Assembly: GCF_014701095.1 (NCBI RefSeq)
Contig: NZ_AP023439.1
Coordinates: 5,630,001 to 5,694,000, forward strand
DNA: 64,000 nt
Reading direction: 5' to 3'
From: Streptomyces tuirus
GTDB lineage: Bacteria; Actinomycetota; Actinomycetes; Streptomycetales; Streptomycetaceae
This document shows, in pieces, positions 51,832 through 59,654 of the stretch. Every line of letters starts with the position of its first letter. Position 1 is the stretch's first letter. The position numbers were made by a program, and so were the translations under genes. A model generated the notes under the pieces. It saw only the letters and a program-made list of their open reading frames with translations, did no database searches and had not been told where the DNA came from.

Positions 51832-52452
51832 ATGGTTACCCCCAGCTGGGCGGATGCCCCCGCTCAGACTGCCGCCCGCCGCCGCGGCGCGGTCCTCGAA
51901 CGTGCGATCCTCGACGCCGCCCTCGATCAACTCAGCACTGTCGGCTGGAACGGCCTGACGATGGAGGGTGTCGCCGCCGGCGCCCAGACCGGCAAGGCCG
52001 CGGTCTACCGGCGGTGGCCGTCCAAGGAGGATCTCGTCGCCGACGCCCTGCGTGCCGGGCTGCCGCAGTTCGACGCGGCGCCGGATGAAGGAAGCGTGCG
52101 GCAGGACCTCTTGGCACTGTGTCTGCTGGCGCGTGACGCGATGTTCTCCCGCCCGGGCTTCGCGCTTCGCTCGGTAATTCACGAGTGCGACACGGCGCAG
52201 GCCGAACGCTTCCACGGCGTGATCTTCGACGGGGTCGTCGAGCCCACCATGAAGATGTTGCGAGAGGTCGTCGACCGCGGGATCAAGCGCGGCGAGGTGC
52301 GTCCCGAGGCCGCCAACAGCTATGTCTTCGACGCCATACCGGCCATGATGATGTACCGCTCCAAGATGTGCGGTTGTGAATGGCAGGACAGTGAAGTCAA
52401 GGAGATGATCGACCAGTTGATGGTTCCGCTGCTGCGGCCGCATGGTGCCTGA
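51832..52452 (+). CDS. TetR-family repressor of the divergent exporter
   Basis: A 206-residue regulator. The N-terminal helix-turn-helix is AILDAALDQLSTVGWNGLTMEGVAAGAQTGKAAVYRRWPSKEDLVADALRA (residues ~25-75), followed by a TetR_C ligand domain. GGAGAG precedes ATG 51832. It is divergent from the MFS exporter gene, with two identical-arm operators in between. The standard reading is ligand-relieved repression of the exporter and itself. Confidence 0.92.
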   Translation: MVTPSWADAPAQTAARRRGAVLERAILDAALDQLSTVGWNGLTMEGVAAGAQTGKAAVYRRWPSKEDLVADALRAGLPQFDAAPDEGSVRQDLLALCLLARDAMFSRPGFALRSVIHECDTAQAERFHGVIFDGVVEPTMKMLREVVDRGIKRGEVRPEAANSYVFDAIPAMMMYRSKMCGCEWQDSEVKEMIDQLMVPLLRPHGA

Positions 52453-52601
52453 CGCTGTCGGCGAGGAGGCTTGTGCTCGAATCGAGCGACGGCCCGCGCC
52501 GCGGCCGGACGATGCTCGATGGACGCTCACGAGGGCGGAGGGGCCGCCCTGGCGGACCGGGGTGTCGCGGGCGGTTCCGGGCGGCGTAATCTAGGTGCGC
52601 C

Positions 52602-53303
52602 ATGCCGTACGAACCGCCTACTCACACCGTCGAGCGCTCCCTTCGAGCCACGACCGGAGCGAAGATCGTTGCAGGTGTCGACGAGGTGGGCCGCGGCGCG
52701 TGGGCCGGTCCCGTCACCGTCTGCGCGGCGATCACCGGACTGCGCCGTCCGCCCGAGGGGCTCACCGACTCGAAGCTGCTCACCATCAAACGACGCACCA
52801 CCCTCGCTGAGGAACTGCGGACCTGGGTGACGTCGTACGCACTGGGTCATGCCTCGCCGGAGGAGATAGACGCTCTGGGGATGACGGCCGCGCTGCGGCT
52901 CGCCGCGGGACGTGCGCTGGACGCACTGCCCGTGCGTCCCGACGCGGTCATCCTCGACGGCAAGCACGACTACCTCGGTGCGCCCTGGCGGGTCCGCACG
53001 GTGATCAAGGGCGACCAGTCGTGTGTGGCGGTCGCGGCGGCCTCGGTGATCGCCAAGGTCCAGCGCGACAAAATGATGGCCGAACTGGGTATCGACCATG
53101 CAGACTTCGGTTTTGCGGACAACGCCGGGTACCCATCGCCCGTGCACAAGGCCGCACTGGCGGAGCGGGGCCCCACCCCCTACCACCGGTTGTCGTGGGC
53201 GTATCTTGATGCGCTGCCCCAGTGGCGGCACCTCAAGAAGGTCCGCAGCTGGGCGGACGGAAGTGTTCCGGAGATCGAGGGGCAGCTCGGCTTCGATTTC
53301 TGA
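52602..53303 (+). CDS. rnhB: Ribonuclease HII
   Basis: A 233-residue RNase HII that removes ribonucleotides and RNA primers from DNA. The active-site DEVGRG is in VAGVDEVGRGAWAGPVTVCAA, with the other acidic residues in ILDGKHDYLG and IDHADFGFADNAGYPS. Normal family length. ATG 52602. Confidence 0.96.
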   Translation: MPYEPPTHTVERSLRATTGAKIVAGVDEVGRGAWAGPVTVCAAITGLRRPPEGLTDSKLLTIKRRTTLAEELRTWVTSYALGHASPEEIDALGMTAALRLAAGRALDALPVRPDAVILDGKHDYLGAPWRVRTVIKGDQSCVAVAAASVIAKVQRDKMMAELGIDHADFGFADNAGYPSPVHKAALAERGPTPYHRLSWAYLDALPQWRHLKKVRSWADGSVPEIEGQLGFDF

Positions 53304-53354
53304 CGGTTTCGTTTGCGCACATGCGCCACCCGCCGACGCGGGTCGTACCAACGT

Positions 53355-53368
53355 TTGATAAATATCAA
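53355..53368. promoter_or_regulatory. AT-rich palindrome TTGATAAATATCAA at a gene start
   Basis: A perfect 14-bp inverted repeat in very G/C-rich surroundings, ending 3 nt before the ATG of the following gene. It is a good candidate operator. Part of it could also serve as a -10 element. Confidence 0.5.
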
Positions 53369-53371
53369 CTC

Positions 53372-54001
53372 ATGCCTCTCATTCCCGAGGAGCCTCAGAT
53401 TCACGAGAGTGCCCAGGGTCCCCGCGCCACTCCGGCCAGCGGCCGTACCGCGCCGACCCCCCGTCCCGTACCCGGCCCCCGTCCCGCGGCTCCGTCGCGT
53501 CCCGGTCGTCCCGGCCCTCCGCGGCCGGCGCCGCCCATGCAACGGACTCCGCGTGATGTGGCCACCAAGCCCGCTCCGTCGGGTCCCGCCGCCGGTGCCG
53601 CCGCGCCGGTCACCCCGCAGATCCAGCTGATCCCCGCTTCCGTGGAGGGGGCGCTCGACGCCGCCGAAGAGGCCGTGGACCTGCTGCTGGACTCCGGTCG
53701 TGCCCCCGGTGACATCCTGGTGATCACGACCGGGGAGCATCACCCGTGGGCTGCTCACGAGCTGTCCTTCGGCGAAACCTCCTACTGGGCCCAGCACGAC
53801 GCCGGCGACGACGTCTTCTACACGGACGTCACCATCGCGGCCCGCGCCGCGTCGCGTCCGGTGGCCGTGGTCGCCGTCAACGGGGGCCCCGAGGACGCTG
53901 CCGTGAGTGCCCTCTCCCTGGCCCACTCCCGGGCCGGTGCCCTGCTGATCGTCTGCGGTGACCCGCAGCGGATCAACTCGGTGCTGGGCGCGGGCGTCTG
54001 A
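53372..54001 (+). CDS. Pro-rich hypothetical protein with a C-terminal alpha/beta domain
   Basis: A 209-residue protein. Residues 1-85 are Pro/Arg/Ala-rich and probably disordered. The C-terminal ~120 residues look like a compact alpha/beta domain: GALDAAEEAVDLLLDSGRAPGDILVITTGEHHPWAAHELSFGE, VAVVAVNGGPEDAAVSALSLAHSRAGALLIVCGDPQRINSVL. The latter resembles the terminal domain of UvrD-type helicases, but I see no helicase motifs. Function unknown. An AT-rich palindrome directly precedes the ATG, with no clear Shine-Dalgarno. Confidence 0.7.
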   Translation: MPLIPEEPQIHESAQGPRATPASGRTAPTPRPVPGPRPAAPSRPGRPGPPRPAPPMQRTPRDVATKPAPSGPAAGAAAPVTPQIQLIPASVEGALDAAEEAVDLLLDSGRAPGDILVITTGEHHPWAAHELSFGETSYWAQHDAGDDVFYTDVTIAARAASRPVAVVAVNGGPEDAAVSALSLAHSRAGALLIVCGDPQRINSVLGAGV

Positions 54002-54282
54002 GCCTGTGCCGTAGCGCCCGGCAGGGCGCTGGGGGTTGACTTCAGGCGCCGCTGTCGCGGCACCGCCCGGCCCGTTGTCCACCATGCCCGATGGGCGGGG
54101 GACCGTGCCCGTGCGGTGACCCGCCCGGCCCGAGGAGCGCTTCTATGGCCGCGGCGGCCCGCCGTGCTTGCGGCTCGTCCTGTGCAGGGGACGGACGGCC
54201 TCTTCCGGCCCGTCGTCGAAGTCGTGGCGTGCCGTGTGACGAAGTGTGGTCCCGGGTCCGTATGAAACGGCTTGTCCGGGGC

Positions 54283-54894
54283 TCAGCGTGCCGCCGCTGC
54301 GCGGCGCAGTACCTCGGAGGCGCCGCCGGTGCGCGGTATGGGTGGCGGTGCCTCCGACGTGGCGAACGGTTCCGGTGCGGACGCGGAGTGAGGGCGGCGT
54401 CCGCCGCGGCCCTCGCCCAGGACCTGCCATCCGTCACGGGTCAGCGTGATGTACGCCCCGCAGCGCAGTCCGTGCAGGGTGCACGCGTCGCGCAATCCCC
54501 ACATCCACGCGCCGTCCTCCTCCGTCCAACGCGCGTCGCCCTCACGGCAGTAGAGCAGTACCGCGGTGCGCACCGGCGTGCGGCGACGCAGATCGTGCGG
54601 GATGACCCGGCGCAGCTGCGCGAGCAGCGCGTTGCGGAACATCCAGCCGTCGGCGGGGGCCGCACGCCGCACGAACGAGGCGCTCGCCAGCAGCCGCTCG
54701 TCCGGGTCGACCACGGCGACGACAGCCGTCGCCGGCTGTGGGTGGTGCCGGGCGTGCAGTCCGCTGACGATCTCACGGGGATTGCGCAGGAGTGGGATCC
54801 CGGCGGCGGCCCATTCCGCGGGTTCGAGCAAGCGGTTGGCGGAAGCGGCGGACATCGACGCCGCTGCCGAGGCCGGAGCGAATCCGAAGGTCAC
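54283..54894 (-). CDS. Conserved hypothetical protein
   Basis: About 203 residues, TFGFAPASAAASMSAASANRL at the N terminus, then RNPREIVSGLHARH, TAVVAVVDPDERLLASASFV, TAVLLYCREGDARWTEED and ITLTRDGWQVLGEGRGGRRP. The alternating beta and helix pattern suggests a small alpha/beta enzyme or RadC/MPN-like fold (HARHHPQP context), but I cannot assign a family with confidence. I chose GTG 54894 behind GGGAGG; ATG 54855 is in frame. It lies between rnhB and recQ, with a 311-bp gap to recQ. Confidence 0.6.
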   Translation of the reverse strand: MTFGFAPASAAASMSAASANRLLEPAEWAAAGIPLLRNPREIVSGLHARHHPQPATAVVAVVDPDERLLASASFVRRAAPADGWMFRNALLAQLRRVIPHDLRRRTPVRTAVLLYCREGDARWTEEDGAWMWGLRDACTLHGLRCGAYITLTRDGWQVLGEGRGGRRPHSASAPEPFATSEAPPPIPRTGGASEVLRRAAAAR

Positions 54895-55204
54895 GGTCCT
54901 CCCTTCGGCTACGCGCCCACACTGCGGGCGGGGTCGGATTCCTGGGAGCGCGCACCGCAGCAAAGCCCTACCGGAGCGGCCGGCGAGCCGTGCGGGAGCG
55001 GACTTCAATTCTTCCTGTCGAACTTGAATGCGGCAACGAGCAATTGAGGCAGCCGACCGTTATCAGATGATGCGCCGCTAATATCCCCACCGTGTGTGTC
55101 GCCGGACCACCCATGGGGCGTTCGAGCACGACACGTTCGTACGCCATGGGGGTGTCCGGCGTCCAGAGGCGTGCCGGGGTGGCCGCCCCGGTCCCCGTAC
55201 GACG

Positions 55205-57379
55205 TCAGCCCTGCACAGCCAGCACCAGCGGCAACACCCCCTGCGCGCCGGAGCGTCGGAGCATGCGGGCCGCGACCGCGAGAGTCCAGCCGGTCTCCGT
55301 GTAGTCGTCCACCAGGAGGACCGGGCCCTGGGCTTCGGTGAGCGCGGACGCGAGGGCGGGCGGCACGGCCAGAGCCCCGTCGAGGGCCTTGAGCCGCTGG
55401 GCACTGTTGCTCCGAGAACCCGGGAACGCGTCGCCGGTGTACTCCACGGCTCCGAGCAACGGCAGTCGGCCGATCTCGGCGATACGCGCCCCCAGGGAGT
55501 TGATCAACTGCGGACGCGTGCGCGAGGCGACGGTGACGACGCCGGCCGGGCGCGGCCCGCTCTCCGGAGCGCCCGGGGCCCAGCCGCCGGGCCCCTTGGC
55601 CCAGTCGGCCAGCACATCCACCACGGCCTTCGCCACGTCGTCGGGTACGGGCCCGTCGGGTGCCTGCGGTGCGAACATGGGCCGAAGCCGGTTGCCCCAC
55701 CCGATGTCCGAAAGGCGCCCCAGAGCGCGTCCCGACGCGGCCTGTTCGCCGGCCGGGATGCGTCCCTTGAGGTCCACTCCGATCGCCGGCAGCCCGGTGG
55801 GCCACATCCGCCGGGGCTCCACCTCGACACCGGCCCGGCCCAGGTCCACACGCGCGGCGTCGAGCGCCTCCTCGGAGGTGTCGGCGGCGAAGCGCGGACC
55901 GGCGCAGTTGTCGCAGCGTCCGCACGGCTTGGCGGCCTCGTCGTCCAACTGACGCTGCAGGAACTCCATACGGCAGTCGGTCGCCGACGCGTACGCGCGC
56001 ATGGCCTGCTGCTCGGCCTCGCGCTGACGTGCCACCCACGCGTACCGCTCGGCGTCGTACGTCCACGGCTGCCCGGTCGCGATCCAGCCGCCCTTGACCC
56101 GCTTGACCGCCCCGTCCACGTCGAGGACCTTGAGCATGGTCTCCAGACGGGAGCGGCGCAGCTCCACCAGCGGCTCCAGTGCGGGGAGCGACAGGGGCTT
56201 CTCCGCGTGCCCGAGGATGTCGAGGGTGCGGCGCACCAGGTCTTCCGAGGGGAAGGCGAGCGACGCGAAGTACTTCCAGATCGCTTCGTCCTCCCTGCCC
56301 GGGAGCAGCAGCACCTCGGCGTGCTCCACACCGCGCCCGGCGCGGCCCACCTGCTGGTAGTAGGCGATGGGGGAGGAGGGCGAGCCCAGGTGCACCACGA
56401 AACCCAGGTCGGGTTTGTCGAAGCCCATGCCGAGCGCAGAGGTGGCGACCAGTGCCTTCACCTTGTTGTCGAGCAGATCCTCCTCGGCCTGCTGGCGGTC
56501 GGCGTTCTCCGTCTTGCCCGTGTACGACGCGACCGTGTGCCCCCGCTGCCGGAGGAACGCGGTGACCTCTTCGGCGGCCGCCACGGTGAGGGTGTAGATG
56601 ATTCCGGACCCGGGCAGTTCGTCGAGGTGTTCGGCGAGCCAGGCCATCCGGTGCGCGGCGTCCGACAGGCGCAGCACGCTCAGGCTCAGGCTGTCCCGGT
56701 CCAGCGGACCGCGGAGCACGAGGGCGTCCGAGCTGCCGCCGGTGCCGAGCTGTTCCGCGACGTCCGCCGTCACGCGCGCGTTGGCCGTTGCGGTGGTCGC
56801 GAGCACGGGCACACCAGGAGGGAGATCGGCGAGCATCGTGCGCAGCCGGCGGTAGTCCGGCCGGAAGTCGTGTCCCCAGTCGGAGATGCAGTGGGCCTCG
56901 TCCACCACGAGGAGCCCCGTCGCGGCCGCGAGTCGAGGGAGCACCTGGTCCCGGAAGTCCGGGTTGTTGAGCCGCTCAGGACTCACCAGGAGGACGTCCA
57001 CCTTGCCTGCGGTGATCTCGTCCTGAACGGCGTCCCACTCCTCGGTGTTGGAGGAGTTGATGGTCCGGGCGTGGATGCCCGCCCGAGCAGCCGCCTCGAC
57101 CTGATTCCGCATGAGCGCGAGAAGCGGCGACACGATCACCGTCGGGCCACTGCCCCGCGCCCGCAGCAGCGAGGTCGCCACGAAGTACACCGCGGACTTG
57201 CCCCAGCCCGTGCGCTGGACGACGAGGGCACGGCGTCTGTCGGCGACCAGCGCCTCGATCGCCCGCCACTGGTCCTCGCGCAGCCTGGCCTCTCCCGAGA
57301 TGTCCCCGACGAGACGGGCGAGGACCGCGTCGGCCGCCGCCCGGAGTTCCGCATTGCTCGTGTGCTCCATGCGTTCCAT
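55205..57379 (-). CDS. recQ: RecQ-type DNA helicase with a C-terminal phosphoribosyltransferase-like motif
   Basis: A 724-residue 3'-5' DNA helicase. Walker A is QRTGWGKSAVYFVA, DEAH is VVDEAHCISDWGHDFRPDYRRL and motif VI is YYQQVGRAGRG. The zinc cysteines are in CRMEFLQRQL and KPCGRCDNCAG. No HRDC domain is seen. Instead the last ~170 residues include VLLVDDYTETGWTLAVAARML, a PRPP-binding-type loop of type I phosphoribosyltransferases. I chose ATG 57379. It is divergent from the DUF4192 gene, across a 131-bp region with DnaA-like boxes. Confidence 0.92.
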   Translation of the reverse strand: MERMEHTSNAELRAAADAVLARLVGDISGEARLREDQWRAIEALVADRRRALVVQRTGWGKSAVYFVATSLLRARGSGPTVIVSPLLALMRNQVEAAARAGIHARTINSSNTEEWDAVQDEITAGKVDVLLVSPERLNNPDFRDQVLPRLAAATGLLVVDEAHCISDWGHDFRPDYRRLRTMLADLPPGVPVLATTATANARVTADVAEQLGTGGSSDALVLRGPLDRDSLSLSVLRLSDAAHRMAWLAEHLDELPGSGIIYTLTVAAAEEVTAFLRQRGHTVASYTGKTENADRQQAEEDLLDNKVKALVATSALGMGFDKPDLGFVVHLGSPSSPIAYYQQVGRAGRGVEHAEVLLLPGREDEAIWKYFASLAFPSEDLVRRTLDILGHAEKPLSLPALEPLVELRRSRLETMLKVLDVDGAVKRVKGGWIATGQPWTYDAERYAWVARQREAEQQAMRAYASATDCRMEFLQRQLDDEAAKPCGRCDNCAGPRFAADTSEEALDAARVDLGRAGVEVEPRRMWPTGLPAIGVDLKGRIPAGEQAASGRALGRLSDIGWGNRLRPMFAPQAPDGPVPDDVAKAVVDVLADWAKGPGGWAPGAPESGPRPAGVVTVASRTRPQLINSLGARIAEIGRLPLLGAVEYTGDAFPGSRSNSAQRLKALDGALAVPPALASALTEAQGPVLLVDDYTETGWTLAVAARMLRRSGAQGVLPLVLAVQG

Positions 57380-57461
57380 ACAACAGGACGGCACTGACAT
57401 CCGTAGCCGCGCACCGGAACCTGTGGACGGCGGCTGTGGGGTGACGTGTCCCTGATCGGAC

Positions 57462-57470
57462 TTATCCACA
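57462..57470. promoter_or_regulatory. DnaA-box-like nonamer TTATCCACA between recQ and the DUF4192 gene
   Basis: An exact TTATCCACA. A second related word (CTGTGGACG, the reverse of CGTCCACAG) lies 40 bp away at 57421-57429. Both are in the divergent promoter region. Confidence 0.4.
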
Positions 57471-57510
57471 GGCTCAAGCGGAGGTTTGTGTTCCGCGAGA
57501 TCGTCTTCGC

Positions 57511-59463
57511 ATGACGAACCACAGCGAAACGACCGGATCCCCCGAGAACGGTGACATCGCCGGGCGCGCGGCGCAGGGCGGGCACACGAACGACGAAGAG
57601 GAGAGGAAGGAGAGCAACCCGTCCGGGACGCGCGCTTCCAGCCCCGTGTACGGCAGTCACGGCGACGAGCACCAGGTCACCCTGCGCACCCCGGCCGAAC
57701 TGGCAGACGCCCTGCCGTACCTGCTCGGATACCGCCCCGAGGACAGCATCGTCCTGGTCGCGCTGCACGACAGGGACGGACGCGGGCGGTTCGGGGGCCG
57801 GGCCCGGCTCGGTATCCCCGCGAACGCGGACGACTGGCCGTCCGCGGCCCGGCAGCTGTCCCACGGCCTCGTGACGGGCAGCGAGCGCCGAGGGGCCCGG
57901 CCCGAGTCGATGGTCGCCTTCCTGTGCCAGGAACCGGAGAGGGGCCAGACCGGCCGGCAGGTGATGGAGCGGCTGAGGCCTCTGGCCCAGAGGTTGCGTG
58001 TCGAGTGCGGATCCCTGGACGTGGTGGTCGTCGAGGCGCTGTGCATCTCGGAGGGCCGCTACTGGTCCTACTGCTGCGACAACGCGGCATGCTGCTCCCC
58101 CGAGGGAGCCCCCATGGGCCTGCCCGGCACCTCCGTGCTGGCCGCTGCGGCCACCTACGCCGGCATCCAGGTGCGCGGCACGCTGCGGGAGCTCCGGGCC
58201 CGGCTGCTCCCCTGGGAGAGTGCCGCGGCACTCGAGCAGGAGGCCGCCCTGGACGCGGCCAGCATGGCCCTGGTGCCGAAGATCCTGGACGACACGGGCC
58301 GCGTCGCCGTGGCCGACGAGACGCTGGCACTGGCCGGGAGGATCCTGGACCGCCTCGCCGAGGCACAGCCCGCCTCCGGCATGCTCCTGGCGGATCTCCG
58401 CGACGACGAACTGGTCGGGCACGACGAGGCCGCCCGGCTGATCCTCGGCCTCCAGGACCGAGCGACCCGCGACCGCGCTGCCGAGTGGATGGAAGGCGAC
58501 GAGGCCGGACACGCCCTTCGCCTCTGGAGGACATTGGCTCGCCGCTGTGTCGGGCCCTACGGCGAACATGCCGCCGCGCCGCTCACCCTGGCCGGCTGGG
58601 TCGCGTGGTCCACCGGCGACGAACTGGAGGCCCGAGAAGCCCTGGCCATGGCCCTGGGTGCCGATCCCGACTACCTCTTCGCCCGTCTTCTGCACCAGGC
58701 CTGCAACGAAGGTCTCGACCCGGAGACGATCCGGAGCTGCCTTCGATCGGAGCGCGAAGACCGTGGGCGCGTGGTGACCGACCTCTTGGAGCCACCGGCG
58801 GCTGGGGCCGACTCCGCCGCACGCGGGACGACCTCGGCGTCCGAGACCGGGCCATGCGACAGGCGTTCACCGGCAGCGGCGCCGTCCGACTCCGGGGCAT
58901 TCGGTAAGCCCTCACCCCCAGTGGCGCCGTTGCCCGATACCGGACCCGGCGAGCCCTCTCCGGCAGTGGTGACGCCCGACTCCGAGGTCTTCGGCAAGTC
59001 GTCGCCGGCAGTGGTGACGCCCGCCTCCGGGATTTTCGGCAAGTCTTCACCCGCGGCGGTGACTCCCGATTCCCTTGCCTTCGGCAAGCCCTCGCCATCA
59101 ACGGTGACGCCCGAGACCGGGTCATCCGAAGCACCCTCGCCGGCAGCGGTGCCCTCGCGTCGTCGCCGCCGCTCCCGCCCTGCTGGCACCACGGGCGCAG
59201 CCCCAGGACGTACCGGCGTGGAAGACCGTGAGGGGGGAGCTCGGGCTCCGCGGCGGCGCACGCCGGGGGACAGCACGCGCCCCGCCGGTGCTGCCGAAAC
59301 GGGTCCTCGCCCAGGTCGTGCCACAACGGCGAGCTCTACGCGGCCGGGCAGCATGCGGACCCCCGTTACGCGTGCGCGGCTTTCCAAGAAGGCGGCCATG
59401 CCCTGCCGGGACACGGGCCAGGAGGCCGTACCGCCGGGGCACGGCGGGGGCGATCAGGAGTGA
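57511..59463 (+). CDS. DUF4192 protein with a C-terminal 15-residue tandem repeat
   Basis: A 650-residue protein. Residues ~50-420 are DUF4192: VTLRTPAELADALPYLLGYRPEDSIVLVALH, CISEGRYWSYCCDNAACCSPEGAPM and WMEGDEAGHALRLWRTLARR. Residues ~460-550 are six imperfect copies of a unit like DSEVFGKSSPAVVTP, followed by an Arg-rich tail. Function of DUF4192 is not established. A GTG overlapping the stop (59460) begins the next open frame, so the genes are probably one transcript. Confidence 0.85.
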   Translation: MTNHSETTGSPENGDIAGRAAQGGHTNDEEERKESNPSGTRASSPVYGSHGDEHQVTLRTPAELADALPYLLGYRPEDSIVLVALHDRDGRGRFGGRARLGIPANADDWPSAARQLSHGLVTGSERRGARPESMVAFLCQEPERGQTGRQVMERLRPLAQRLRVECGSLDVVVVEALCISEGRYWSYCCDNAACCSPEGAPMGLPGTSVLAAAATYAGIQVRGTLRELRARLLPWESAAALEQEAALDAASMALVPKILDDTGRVAVADETLALAGRILDRLAEAQPASGMLLADLRDDELVGHDEAARLILGLQDRATRDRAAEWMEGDEAGHALRLWRTLARRCVGPYGEHAAAPLTLAGWVAWSTGDELEAREALAMALGADPDYLFARLLHQACNEGLDPETIRSCLRSEREDRGRVVTDLLEPPAAGADSAARGTTSASETGPCDRRSPAAAPSDSGAFGKPSPPVAPLPDTGPGEPSPAVVTPDSEVFGKSSPAVVTPASGIFGKSSPAAVTPDSLAFGKPSPSTVTPETGSSEAPSPAAVPSRRRRRSRPAGTTGAAPGRTGVEDREGGARAPRRRTPGDSTRPAGAAETGPRPGRATTASSTRPGSMRTPVTRARLSKKAAMPCRDTGQEAVPPGHGGGDQE

Positions 59464-59654
59464 GCCATCGCCGGGCGACCTCGATGCGCAAGGCGACGGG
59501 CGACGGGCGTGACTCGGAGGACGCCCCCGCCGTTCACCTGAGTGGCGGAGCGGCTGCACCGGCCGTGACGCCGCACTGCCCCCGCTCCGCCGGAGCCCTC
59601 CGGCCCCGGCGCCGAACACGATCGAGGCGCACTGAGCGCAGAGGAAGCCTCCCC

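Noticed and set aside
54002..54282. Small gene in the gap between two hypothetical genes
   Set aside because: Frames on both strands lack ribosome-binding sites and coding-like codon bias; nothing supportable.
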